The position numbers and the translations under genes are program-made. 64,000 nucleotides of DNA from Poecilobothrus nobilitatus (taxonomy: Eukaryota; Arthropoda; Insecta; Diptera; Dolichopodidae). Every line of letters starts with the position of its first letter. The stretch's first letter is position 1. The notes under the pieces are model-generated. The model was not told the origin of the DNA. It saw only the letters and a program-made list of their open reading frames with translations, and did not search any database. The stretch covers positions 620,001 through 684,000 of the forward strand of contig CAMUPU010000001.1 in the NCBI GenBank assembly GCA_947095535.1, in the 5' to 3' direction. Of the stretch, positions 1 to 8,979 are shown one piece after another.

Positions 1-2
1 AT

Positions 3-551
3 CACAACAGTAACGCAGACATAGAGCGCTTGCATAACACCATCAACGAGCACCTCAGACTATTAAAACATACAAAGAAAAATCTACCAATCGAAGAGCA
101 AATGATTTTAATAAACGGGTATTACAACAATACGATACACTCCTCAACAAACAAGAAACCAATAGATTTCATTCAAGGTAAAATAACAGAAAGCGAATAC
201 GAACAAATCTACAACAAAATATTAGAAAAGAAAAACCGCGTTATTGAAAAAGCAAACGAAAACAAAGTCGACATATCTTTAGAAGCAGGAATCAACTACA
301 TTAAAGAAATAAGGGGAGGAAAAAATCATTCAAAATTCCGAAAAATAGACACCGAATTAACTGATGAAGAACACGTAGTCGACAAAGACACTGGCCATAA
401 ATATTATAAAACCCACGTTAGAAAACGAAAAAAGTTCCAAAACCCATTACATATCAGACTTAAAGTAAACACCAAAGGAAACTTAACAAAACATAGAAGT
501 AAAATGAAAAATCTTATCTCAGGTCATTCAAGACAGAATAACAATTTATAA
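3..551 (+). CDS. pol: Errantivirus pol, integrase C-terminal part (cut by window start)
   Basis: The frame is already open at base 3, so the true start lies outside the window. Integrase inserts the reverse-transcribed retroelement DNA into the chromosome. The Asp-Ile-Glu at 18-26 followed by R-L-H-N-T fits the block holding the third catalytic acid (Glu codon 24-26) of retroviral DDE integrases. The rest is a Lys-rich C-terminal domain with the basic tail usual in this family. The stop at 549-551 is followed by a short spacer and then env, the usual gypsy-group order pol-env-LTR. No internal stop is present over about 183 codons. Assignment to the errantivirus group comes from the env neighbour. 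Confidence 0.8.
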   Translation, partial: HNSNADIERLHNTINEHLRLLKHTKKNLPIEEQMILINGYYNNTIHSSTNKKPIDFIQGKITESEYEQIYNKILEKKNRVIEKANENKVDISLEAGINYIKEIRGGKNHSKFRKIDTELTDEEHVVDKDTGHKYYKTHVRKRKKFQNPLHIRLKVNTKGNLTKHRSKMKNLISGHSRQNNNL

Positions 552-618
552 AATCCTACAAAATAACTATAAATTACTATTTACTAATATTTCCTTTTTT
601 AAAAAAAAAAAAAACAAA

Positions 619-629
619 TCTCTTTTTAG
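619..629 (+). promoter_or_regulatory. Candidate 3' splice acceptor for env mRNA
   Basis: A pyrimidine run (TCTCTTTTTAG) ends in AG at 628-629, 12 bases before the env ATG. Errantivirus env is made from a spliced subgenomic RNA in the studied members, so an acceptor is expected here. The donor would lie outside the window. Confidence 0.4.
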
Positions 630-641
630 GACCTTTCCACC

Positions 642-2213
642 ATGAAAAAGTACAGCATACTAAGTCTCTACATTCTCTTCGAATTTGTCAATCTATCAAC
701 ATCTCAGATAATAGATATTCAAGACTTGAACAATAATAAAAACGGACATATTAACTTAAAACTAGGAGAAGTAAAACTTATAACCAACTATAACAAAATC
801 CTACACATAATCAACATTACAAAGTACGAAGAAACCCTTCAAGACATATGGACCAACATACAACCATTTTCAACTGAACTGAGTTCGAACGGACCAATAT
901 TTAATACAATAACTCACAACTACAAATCACTAGTCTCTAAAATAAAAAACATTATTCCTCACAAAAGAAACAAAAGAGGACTTGTAAACGGAATAGGAAA
1001 AGTGCTAAAGTACATAACAGGCACGATGGACAGCGACGATGAAATTCAAATACGTAACAAACTACAAGCTTTAACAGATAACAACAAAATGTTAATAACA
1101 GAAAACAATAAACAAGTTAAAATAAACTCTGACCTAATTGAACAAACTTACAACATTACAGAACATATCAAGAATCAACAACACACAATAAGAAAATTCG
1201 TAACAAATTTAACTAATGAACTCAACAATAAAATATCTAAAATGGAACACCAAATGGCACTTATGGAGTGCATGTATCAAATTAATTACGACATTACCTT
1301 ACTCAGAAATCACATTGACGATATTGAACAGACACTACTAATGAGCAGATTAGGAATACTATCAAAAAATATACTAACAGACGAAGAATTTAACATAATA
1401 CAAAACTTGGACATTCTGACAAATATCAAAATTAATATAATAACATTCGGAAACGAAATAGTCATAATTCTATTAATACCAAATTTTACTAATAAACTCT
1501 ATTCTAAAATCTTAATAGAACCTTTACCTACTAAAGACAATAAAATTTTATATATAGGAGAAAAGGAAATTCTGATTGATGAAAATAAAAATATTTATCA
1601 CTCAAATGTAATTCAAAATCTAAAGAAAAACTTAAAAGATATAAAAGATAACTGTACATATAATATTTTTAATAATAAGGAAGCTAATTGTATGTTTAAA
1701 AATTTTTTCGAACAATCTATTACAGAAATTAAAAATGGTCTTATAATTATAAAAAATATTAAAAGAACACAGATATTCCATAATTGTAATAATTTTGAAA
1801 CCTTCATTGAAGGTACTAATTTAATAAGATTCGAAAAATGTCAAATTAGAATTAATAATTTAACATATAAAAATTTTGAAATCGAAATAAAAGACCATAT
1901 AATTTTACCTACTTTAAATGTAATTATAAAAAGAAATGTCAATAATAATGAATTGTTAAACTTTGAAGAACTGCATGTAAAAAACATTAAAAATAACAGA
2001 GAACAAATTAAAGAAATCTTGTATACTAATAAAATTGGAAATATTGTAAATTATGTAACTAAAATAATAATAGTAATAATTATAATTGTACTATTAATTC
2101 AAATTGTAAAGTTAAAAAATTGTTATAAAAACAAAACAATCAAGATAACTTCGTCGGAGCCTCCGTCAAAGGGTGGGGAAGTTATGTCACCCTGTAATAA
2201 AACAATGTTTTGA
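642..2213 (+). CDS. env: Errantivirus envelope glycoprotein (env), intact reading frame
   Basis: A 523-codon frame without stops encodes an envelope-type membrane protein. Visible features in order: a hydrophobic N-terminal signal peptide (about residues 1-21); a basic furin-type site R-N-K-R at residues 109-112; a Gly-rich segment right after it; the G-T-M-D motif at 127-130 that follows the cleavage site in insect errantivirus and baculovirus F-like envelopes; a long middle region with coiled-coil character; and a very hydrophobic Ile/Val-rich transmembrane segment near residues 473-490 with a short basic tail. The last codons run over the polypurine tract and about 34 bases into the 3' LTR, as in gypsy-like elements. 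The ATG at 642 sits in CCACCATGA, a good start context. It is one of the few unbroken frames in the window. Whether it is expressed cannot be told from sequence. Confidence 0.85.
   Translation: MKKYSILSLYILFEFVNLSTSQIIDIQDLNNNKNGHINLKLGEVKLITNYNKILHIINITKYEETLQDIWTNIQPFSTELSSNGPIFNTITHNYKSLVSKIKNIIPHKRNKRGLVNGIGKVLKYITGTMDSDDEIQIRNKLQALTDNNKMLITENNKQVKINSDLIEQTYNITEHIKNQQHTIRKFVTNLTNELNNKISKMEHQMALMECMYQINYDITLLRNHIDDIEQTLLMSRLGILSKNILTDEEFNIIQNLDILTNIKINIITFGNEIVIILLIPNFTNKLYSKILIEPLPTKDNKILYIGEKEILIDENKNIYHSNVIQNLKKNLKDIKDNCTYNIFNNKEANCMFKNFFEQSITEIKNGLIIIKNIKRTQIFHNCNNFETFIEGTNLIRFEKCQIRINNLTYKNFEIEIKDHIILPTLNVIIKRNVNNNELLNFEELHVKNIKNNREQIKEILYTNKIGNIVNYVTKIIIVIIIIVLLIQIVKLKNCYKNKTIKITSSEPPSKGGEVMSPCNKTMF
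2171..2179 (+). other. Polypurine tract of the errantivirus
   Basis: The purine-rich GGGTGGGGA lies directly before AGTTATG, where the 3' LTR should start. It would prime plus-strand DNA synthesis during reverse transcription. Confidence 0.6.
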
Positions 2214-2236
2214 ATATATTTTTATTTTCTTTCACA

Positions 2237-2258
2237 CGCGCAAACTTACTTTTGCGCG
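2237..2258. repeat. GC-rich hairpin in LTR
   Basis: CGCGCAAA (2237-2244) and TTTGCGCG (2251-2258) are perfect inverted arms with a 6-base loop. They stand out in very AT-rich surroundings. Confidence 0.7.
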
Positions 2259-2340
2259 CGTCAACATATTATTGTAACTTGTAACATGATCCTATCTTAA
2301 AATAACTGTACATTCCAAACTTCAATAATAATTTTCTCAG

Positions 2341-2359
2341 CACGTTGCATTGCAACGTG
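2341..2359. repeat. Near-perfect palindrome in LTR
   Basis: CACGTTGCA (2341-2349) and TGCAACGTG (2351-2359) are perfect 9-base arms around one T. This could be a regulatory protein site in the LTR; no factor can be named. Confidence 0.7.
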
Positions 2360-2432
2360 ACTTATTAAGAATGTAAATATTCTAATATAAAAATGCATTG
2401 ATTCTGCTACTGGACGTTGGTTCGATCAGAAG

Positions 2433-2563
2433 TTGTTTTGTTATATAAAAAGTTGAATAAATAAAAAGAAATTGTTTTGTTATATATAAAAATAAATAAA
2501 TAAATAAAAACCTAATGTAAAACAAAATAATGTTATATATAAAAATAAATAAATAAATAAAAG
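2433..2563. repeat. A/T-rich tandem subrepeats
   Basis: Three imperfect copies, starting near 2433, 2472 and 2524, share TTTTGTTATATATAAAAA followed by AATAAATAAA. They lie in the presumed LTR, where they could supply TATA-like or polyadenylation signals. Confidence 0.6.
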
Positions 2564-2640
2564 TCAAGTATAAAACAAAACAAACAATATTTTTATTATT
2601 TCGCTTAATTATAAAAATATAAATTATAAACACGGTGCTT

Positions 2641-3949
2641 TTTTACTTTTAAAGTTAAAATTTTTTTCTACAAAGACTTTAACATTTCAAAAAGTAATAT
2701 ATACACTTCTTATACTAATAAGGTTAGAAAATCAATATACAACAAAATAATATAATGTTATGCATATTTATATTAATGTAGTTAATATACCACATCTTGC
2801 TCATATAATATGTAGTTTTGATAAGTCTTCTACCAAAAAATTTTCTAAACTTGAAGAAAGATTTTCAATTTAAATTTTGTTTTACTATTTACTTTATTTT
2901 TTTTTATTATTTTGTTATTATAAATTTTATTTTGTAAGTTTTTGTTTGTATTACAATAAAAATCCTTTGTTCACAATCTGTAAAAAGACATATGTAGATA
3001 TGCAAAGTTATAAAAATATTTTAATATTATAAAGCAAAACTAAGCTATGCGTATGAAAATATTACATGTAGATACCTTTGTTTTTTAGCAAAACATTTTC
3101 CTAAAAATTCCTACATGAAAAAAAAAGTTGCCTTTTTTAAATTACTCACTAACAGTAACAGGATACGAAAAAAATTATACACTATGTACTTTTTCTACTT
3201 TTGTTCGGTAATTTTTTTTTCTTTTTGACGAAGCATTGCTATATATTTTTAAAAAAAATTTTTCTTATTATTATACCCAAAGGAAGATCAAAAAGATATT
3301 AAAAATATTTTGTCTGTTTTCGTTTCGAATAACCATAAATTTAAAAAAACTTAAATAAAATAAAAAAGAAATTTCGAATTTTGTATTATTCATCATAAAA
3401 TTTTTAATAATTCCCAAAAGTGAGTAATATATTATTCATATTGTATAAATTATCCTTTTTTCCACACTCTTTATATTAAAATAGAACAGAATGAATTTGT
3501 AATATGTTTTTGTTTAGAGTTTTACTTTTTTTGCAAGGATGAACTAAGTTTGATTAGGTTTGGGTTTCAAAGTCTCAAGATTTTTTTTTTTATATGCAAA
3601 AGAACAACTTAACAGGAAATTATATATGGGATTATTATATTCAAGTCAATGTCTTTATAACCAAGTACTTGCCTAAATTTATTCCCAAAACATTATACTG
3701 TTCCTCTATTTTTTTATAAAGAAAACCCTCTAAAGTAAATTTTCTAGTTCATTAGTAGATTTGTTTAATAATAATGTTTATAATTCAATGTTTTCATCAA
3801 AAGTTTTAAAGTGTTTATACCATATGATGTATTTTATAAAGTTGAAAACATGTCTTATATTCACTTATAGTTTATTATTTGTAAAAATAAGAAAATATAA
3901 ATGTTCTAAAATTTCTATTTACAAATACAATAGTTTTTTTTCATCAATA
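2641..3949. other. AT-rich DNA, no gene seen
   Basis: This stretch is A/T-rich with short homopolymer runs. Short open frames are compositional chance. I see no motif, RNA gene or element end. Confidence 0.5.
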
Positions 3950-4003
3950 ATAAATATTGCATTACATTATGTATGTAATATTAATATAAATAAATAAATA
4001 AAT
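3950..4003 (+). mobile_element. LINE 3' tail fragment
   Basis: The sequence from AATATTGCATTACAT to the (AATA)n run recurs almost exactly at 6338-6392. An AATAAA-type microsatellite tail is common at LINE 3' ends. Inside is a hairpin, ATTACAT/ATGTAAT. The fragment is too short to assign a clade. Confidence 0.45.
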
Positions 4004-4785
4004 ATATATTTTTCATTTATTCCAACTTTTTAAAGCAAAAAATATCTAAATCAAATGTTTAATTTGCATCAAACTTAATCAATGTTTAATGTAAGTTAGT
4101 GTCTACATTATTTTTATTTGTACATATAATTACAATCTATTTTTTTGTGATATTTGTAGATTATTAATTTCAGAATTCTTTCTTTTGTTGTTCAAATGTT
4201 TTAATGTTAAATGTTCAAATGTTTTATTTACTGTCAAGTTTATTTTATTTGCCGAAAGAAAATAAAAATATTTATTCTTGAATCTTGTGATGTGGTAAGT
4301 TTTTTTTTGATTAATAATAAAAAAAATTAAATAATTTGTACGTAGATGAGATATAGTACCTACTGATATCTTGCAAATATGTTATACTGTTTACGAAATG
4401 TCTAATTACTATCTGTATGATGTAGGTTGCATTTTTTTTGAATAATTTTGTCTTATTATTTATTGTTAATCTATATCTATGTTATAAAAACCATTGAGTT
4501 ATTTATTTCCCAAAGTAAATAAATGCATGTAGTAAAAACTCAGCTATAAAATATGGATTTCTCTATTAACTTTTTCTGTTTTATACCCTTTTTTCATTTA
4601 AGAAGAAGGATTGCCTTTTCAAATGCAAGTTTCTTATTGAAGTGCAAGAATTTCCTTTTCAAATACAAGTTTTTTTTTTTAAGTTTATTGATGCATATAT
4701 TTATTTATTTCAGGGATTACCAATAACTCTTAACCTTTTCAAGACCTTATTGAATACATATGTACTTACATGCATACATTTACTT
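4004..4785. other. AT-rich DNA, no gene seen
   Basis: No coding, RNA or element signature was recognised. It holds simple A/T runs and a few short direct repeats such as TTCAAATGTTTTA near 4192 and 4213. Confidence 0.45.
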
Positions 4786-5155
4786 GGTATTATATTATAA
4801 TATAAAGCTACTTCTAAAAAACACGTGAAACCACTTCGTATCAGAAAGAGTATTACAATATTTATACCCATTTATACCCCCCAGAATGTTTTCATATGTG
4901 GTATCATTGAAACATCATTACGAGCTCTATAATTGTTTGTTTGCGGATCATGCTTCCAGGTCGCTCTGCTTGGGCGTTGAGAGCGTTTATAAGCACTTAG
5001 TACCATTTTTGAAAGACTTATTTTTTTGGCGGCTGTACATGTTGTAAGGGGGAATTACTCTTACGACGTGTGTGGAATTCGAACCCCCTCGGTGTTTACA
5101 GCGTATGTTATGTTAGGCCATCGAGGCGCCTGAAAGACTTTTGCAGAGTGCCTAA
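4786..5155 (+). mobile_element. Old Helitron-like copy, related to 7686-8524, interrupted by a SINE
   Basis: ATATAAAGCTACTTC near 4800, then TGAAACC, CTTCGTATCA and later GTGGTATCATTGAAA, GAGCGTTTATAAGC and TTTGCAGAG follow the order of the 7686-8524 Helitron, but with only one copy of the 130-base internal unit. The right end may be the CTAA at 5152-5155, since CTRR is the canonical Helitron 3' end. The terminal hairpin is degraded. Confidence 0.5.
5021..5130 (-). mobile_element. tRNA-derived SINE, minus strand, with 10-base target duplication
   Basis: Read on the minus strand it begins GGCGCCTCGATGGCC, has a pol III B box GGTTCGAATTCC (plus 5074-5085), continues ACACGTCGTAAGAGT and ends TACAGCCGCC plus an A7 tail. 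The direct repeat TGAAAGACTT flanks it at 5010-5019 and 5131-5140, a clear target-site duplication. The same modules in the same order occur in the SINE at 20213-20404. SINEs are non-coding and are moved by LINE enzymes. This copy ends where the longer one continues for about 80 bases, so it is a short variant. Confidence 0.85.
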
Positions 5156-5604
5156 TTATTAATTACATAAAACAAATTACGAAAATACAAATACTTGCAC
5201 TTCCAAGGGAAGACTTGTATTTGAAAAGGAAATACTTGCACTTTAATCAGAACACTTACATTTGAAAAAAATACTTGCAATTAATTGGAAATTCCTTTTT
5301 CTTGAATGAAAAAAGGAATATATATAACCTAGTTCTTAATTTATCAATTCATGAACTGTTGTTATCACTTTTCAATGAGTTTATTTTATATTATTTTCGT
5401 TATAATTCAAAGTACGGTAAGGCATGTGTCTTGGCTAAATTAGTTTTATCAATGCTAGCAAGGTACAAGTATAATAATTTTATATTCATTTTTGGATATT
5501 GTACTATACCAGATTATATGTTTAATAAGTTTTGGGTTTATATCCTTGATCGTTATTGGTTACTTTATATTTTTTTTCTGCTTTAGATAATGGCAAACAA
5601 TATC

Positions 5605-6026
5605 GAAATAAAATTTTAATATTCAAGGCTTTAATGCCTACTTTTCCAATAGAGATAAGGCATACGCTGGGGTTGCTATTTTTGTTAAAAAAAACTTTCA
5701 CAGCTATCAAATTTATGAGGAAGAATTTGAAAAAGGTAATATTTTAGGAGTGAAACTAGTGAAACAAAATATTAAAATATTTGGAAAACAAAATATTAAA
5801 ATAAAATATTAATATAAGTGAAACAAAATATTAAAATATTACAAAAAAAAATACTCCTTTTATGTATTAGCTCCCTGTCAGATTATCAAATTTTTTTTTT
5901 AAGTATTGATGAAAAACCAGTTACTGAGGGAATAAATTTTGTAAAAACAGTTATAAATTATGATAAAATTGATAACATTAATTTTTGGAATAACCAAATT
6001 CTCATCATAATTTCAATTCTGTGGTA
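5605..6026 (+). pseudogene. LINE endonuclease fragment
   Basis: Frames around 5613-5760 read like the apurinic endonuclease domain of jockey/CR1-type LINE ORF2 (N-I-Q-G-F-N followed by G-V-A-I-F-V-K-K-N). At 5850-6025 comes S-L-S-D-Y-Q-I-F, the decayed end-of-domain S-D-H block. The frame changes several times and an AT-rich duplication (ATTAAAATATT) sits at 5770-5840. It continues in 6640-6872 after an interrupting stretch. It is non-functional. Confidence 0.6.
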
Positions 6027-6042
6027 ATAGTATGTATATTGA

Positions 6043-6082
6043 AAATTTTTGATTTTTGAAACAAATCAAAAATCAAAAATTT
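6043..6082. repeat. Perfect 16-base inverted repeat, 8-base loop
   Basis: Arms 6043-6058 and 6067-6082 are exact reverse complements built on AAATTTTTGATTTTTG. The 8-base loop suggests local template-switch mutagenesis, though the low-complexity composition raises the chance background. Confidence 0.6.
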
Positions 6083-6304
6083 AATTTATAATAAATAAAT
6101 AATTTTTTTTTTTTTTAATAAGCAACAACAAAACATAAATAAACATAATTTTAAAAATAAAATAGAAAATTTTGATTTTTTATTGTTATGATTTTGAATC
6201 AATTTTGAATATTTATTTTGACAAATAAAAACAAATCAATATAGTATATAATATAAACAAAATAAATAATATTAGTATATAATTTAATAATAGTATAAAA
6301 AACC

Positions 6305-6392
6305 TATAATGGCCTTAGTAGCCGATGGTTCAATAATATTGCATTACATTTATGTATGTAATATTAATATAAATAAATAAATAATAAATAAA
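6305..6392 (+). mobile_element. LINE 3' tail fragment, same family as 3950-4003
   Basis: GGCCTTAGTAGCCGATGG leads into the same AATATTGCATTACATT... stretch and (AATA)n tail as at 3950-4003. It looks like a strongly 5'-truncated insertion within the older LINE relic 5605-6872. Confidence 0.45.
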
Positions 6393-6454
6393 AACAAATC
6401 AAGAGCTATGAAAAAAAATTTTAAATAATCAATAAAAAAATAGAAATTTCATGG

Positions 6455-6630
6455 ACGAACGGCGTGATTTTGAGGTGATTTGCAGAAAATCAAGTAGCGA
6501 GTTGATTTTCTTTGACAGATAAATTTTTTTAAAAATGTATGGAAATCAAGAAAAAAAAAAGGAGAAAATCTACTCAATTTTCGAAATCATCTCAATATCT
6601 CAAAATCAAGTGTTTGTGAACGTTCTATAA
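6455..6630. repeat. Foldback (MITE-like) stretch
   Basis: GAACGGCGTGATTTTGAG near 6457 is an imperfect reverse complement of the stretch ending CTCAAAATCAAG...GAACGTTC near 6597-6627. Inside the left arm, AGAAAATCAA (6484-6493) and TTGATTTTCT (6502-6511) form a perfect 10-base hairpin with an 8-base loop. It may be a small non-autonomous DNA transposon; no transposase or clear duplication was seen. Confidence 0.4.
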
Positions 6631-6639
6631 GCAAACCCA

Positions 6640-6872
6640 CTGAAACAATTAATCACAATACTCAGCGTATTTTTATAAAAAACGGGTAAATAAAAGAGAG
6701 TGGATTACTGACGAAATACTTAGTGAAATGAAAGTAAGAGATTCGTTCTTTAAATACAAAATAAAATATCCAGATGACACGCATATTGATTTTCTCTACA
6801 AAAAATATAAAAATAAAGTTAAAGAACTAATAATTGAGTCAAAAAAAAATTTTTTTTTTCAAATGAAATCAT
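6640..6872 (+). pseudogene. LINE ORF2 fragment, linker before reverse transcriptase
   Basis: In one frame, near 6695-6850, it reads W-I-T-D-E-I and then a Lys-rich run containing F-L-Y-K-K-Y-K-N-K-V-K. This is the linker between endonuclease and reverse transcriptase in jockey/CR1-type LINEs. It continues the relic of 5605-6026 and is truncated before the RT core. Confidence 0.55.
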
Positions 6873-6883
6873 AATATTTAATC

Positions 6884-7378
6884 TGTTAATCATACACATT
6901 TTTAAACCATTTTACTCAATGATTAACCAACCGATTTGAATTTTTTTCACTAAATAATTATATAATAAATATTCTCTACAGCCATCTTATTATATCAATA
7001 TTTTTCCAAAATTTTCTGATTTTCATTATTAATTTTCCATTTAAAAAAAAAATCCATGTAAAGAATATACATATGTATCTTATAGTATGCATAATCTATA
7101 CCTATAATATACATATTCAAATAAAACGCTCTTTTATTCCGTTGAATTTTAAATTTAGCTTTTTCTTCTAAATACATAAATTTGGGCTACTAAATACTTA
7201 TTAGTTATAGTTAATTAAAAAAATTATAAATACTTATTAGCTACAGATAATTATAGTTAGCCAAAGTTATTTATCATACAATCTCAAATTTCGAGTTCAA
7301 CGTATAAAATAAATAAGAACAAAAAGCAATAATAAAACAAAAATCCTTTTCAATACTATCATATACATTTGAAAGAGT
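6884..7378. repeat. Dispersed repeat, copy 1 (empty-site copy)
   Basis: From TAATATTTAATCTG through TTTCCAAAATTTTC and on to CTCAAATTTCGAGTTCAA, this stretch is colinear with 7469-9246 but lacks the Helitron there and a further insert of about 400 bases. Its A-T junction at 7094/7095 corresponds to the Helitron insertion point. The parent element is unknown. Confidence 0.7.
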
Positions 7379-7685
7379 AAATTTAAAAAATCCCGACTAT
7401 TATTGATTGCGTGAATTGCAATTGCTTATTAAAACACCTTGAATTTCGAGGGGCGGGCGAATACTAGTTAATATTTAATCTGTAAATGATAGACATTTAA
7501 AACCCTTTTATTCAATGATTTACCAACCGGTTTTTACTTTTTTTTTTTAAATGATAAATATTCAGTTCAGCTATCTTACAATACCAAGATTTTTCCAAAA
7601 TTTTCCGATTTTCGTTATTAATTTTTTATTTTTATAAAAAAAACCCATATAAAGAATATACATACATATGTATCATATAGTATAA

Positions 7686-8524
7686 TCTATATTATATATA
7701 TAAAGCTGTTCCTAACAAATGCATGAAACTACTCACTCATTTCGTATCAAAAAGATAAAGCACTTCTAGATGTGCTACAGACTAGCTGCAAAATGTATTT
7801 GATAGAGTTTGGTGTGAAACCATCCAGAAAAATCTGAAATTATCTTTAATCATTATCAAATCATCTTTTTAGTTCCAAAGGAGCCATTTTAGCCCTTTAT
7901 GTTATATGGGGATTTCAATATTTATAACCTAATATCATCATATGGGATATCATTGAAAAGGTCTTGGCGAGCCCTTCAACTTTTGTTTTGAAACCAGTAC
8001 TCTAGGACGCCTTTTGGTCCCTGAGACCGTTTATAAGCCCTTAATATAAAAGTAAGCTTTATATTATCATGCGCGGTATCATCAAAAAGGTCATGGCGAA
8101 CCTAATAACTTTTGTTTCGGGGCCTTGGTTTTAGGATACCCTGGTTGGGCTCAGAAAGCTTTTATAAGCCCTTGATATAAAATCAGCTGTATATGATCAT
8201 GTGGTGTATCATTGAAAAGATCTTGGCGAGCTCTCCAACTTTTGTGTGGGGAACAATATTCTAGGACGCCTTATTTGGTCCTTGAACTGTTTATAAGCCC
8301 TTAATATAAGAGGCAACGGTATATTATCATGTGGATTGTGGGGTATCATTAAAAGGATCTTGGCCAGCCTTACAACTTTTGTTTGTAAACCATGGTTCAA
8401 GAGCGCCGTGTTGGAGGATGAAAGCGTTTATAGGTCCTTTCTATAAAAATCCGGGATGCAATGCATTTTCATCATTCGATTTAATCAACTTTTTGACGCT
8501 TGCAGAGCAAGCACACACTACTAG
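7686..8524 (+). mobile_element. Canonical non-autonomous Helitron
   Basis: This 839-base element starts 5'-TCTATATTATATATA and ends with a 6-bp stem-loop GCTTGC-AGA-GCAAGC (8498-8512), then CTAG 12 bases beyond the hairpin. It is flanked by A (7685) and T (8525). These are the standard Helitron marks: TC start, subterminal hairpin, CTRR end, insertion between A and T, no target duplication. The paralogous repeat at 6884-7378 has the unfilled site (A7094-T7095). The interior is mostly about 130-base tandem repeats and holds no Rep/helicase, so any movement would depend on an autonomous partner. Confidence 0.85.
7905..8450. repeat. About 130-base tandem repeats inside the Helitron
   Basis: Four diverged units are anchored by TATCATTGAAAA-like blocks at 7948, 8077, 8207 and 8344 (spacings 129, 130, 137). 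Each is followed by TTGGCGAGC-like, AACTTTTGTTT-like and GTTTATAAGCCCTT-like blocks. The short frames here are by-products of the repeats. Confidence 0.85.
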
Positions 8525-8910
8525 TCTATTATATATTCAAATAAGACTCTCTTTTTTTGTTCTTTTGTTTCCGTTAAATTTTCCTTTTTTTTTTTCTTTG
8601 CTTTTTTTTTAGATACATAAACAAAATTTTGAAATGATAGTTTGTAATTTTAGGATTTTTTATTTGGGTAAAAATGAAATGTAACATTTAATAAAATTTT
8701 CAATATTACATAAATCAGGAGCATCTTATAAAGTACATCTCATAATATAAATAATTGGTATATATTGAGTTTCCAATACTGAATCAATCAGGCGCATCTT
8801 TTAAAAGATAATAATAACAGTGTTTTTACAAAAAATATCGTTTGAAAAGAAATTTTAAATTCATAAAGGCATTAATTATTGAAAATTGTATTTTTACGTT
8901 TTGAATAAAA

Positions 8911-8979
8911 TCATAAAGAAACTATATACTGTATACATATATACTATATACATGTATACTGTATATAGTTTCTTTATGA
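8911..8979. repeat. Long inverted repeat
   Basis: Arms 8911-8938 and 8952-8979 pair at 27 of 28 positions, starting TCATAAAGAAACTATATA and ending in its reverse complement, with a 13-base TATA-rich loop. It lies in the insert specific to repeat copy 2. Confidence 0.75.

Larger units (their letters stand above)
2180..2640 (+). repeat. 3' LTR of the errantivirus (right edge uncertain)
   Basis: The LTR is inferred from its position after env and the polypurine tract and from the AGT start usual in errantiviruses. It contains two short hairpins and an A/T-rich subrepeat block. I could not fix the right edge: no matching 5' LTR is in the window, and no clear terminal inverted repeat or target duplication was seen. 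Confidence 0.5.

Noticed and set aside
2382..2633. Minus-strand Phe/Ile/Tyr-rich frame in the LTR
   Set aside because: It is a reading of the AATAAATAAA subrepeats, not a gene.
5275..5586. A 103-codon hydrophobic frame
   Set aside because: AT-rich Leu/Tyr/Phe composition, no recognisable motif, adjoining a LINE relic in another frame.
7905..8450. CRISPR-like array (regular 130-base repeats)
   Set aside because: The units are contiguous diverged tandem repeats without spacers, inside a Helitron in a eukaryotic setting.
8331..8612. A 93-codon frame starting in the Helitron repeats
   Set aside because: It runs from a tandem unit across the Helitron end into flanking DNA, so it cannot be a conserved gene of either.
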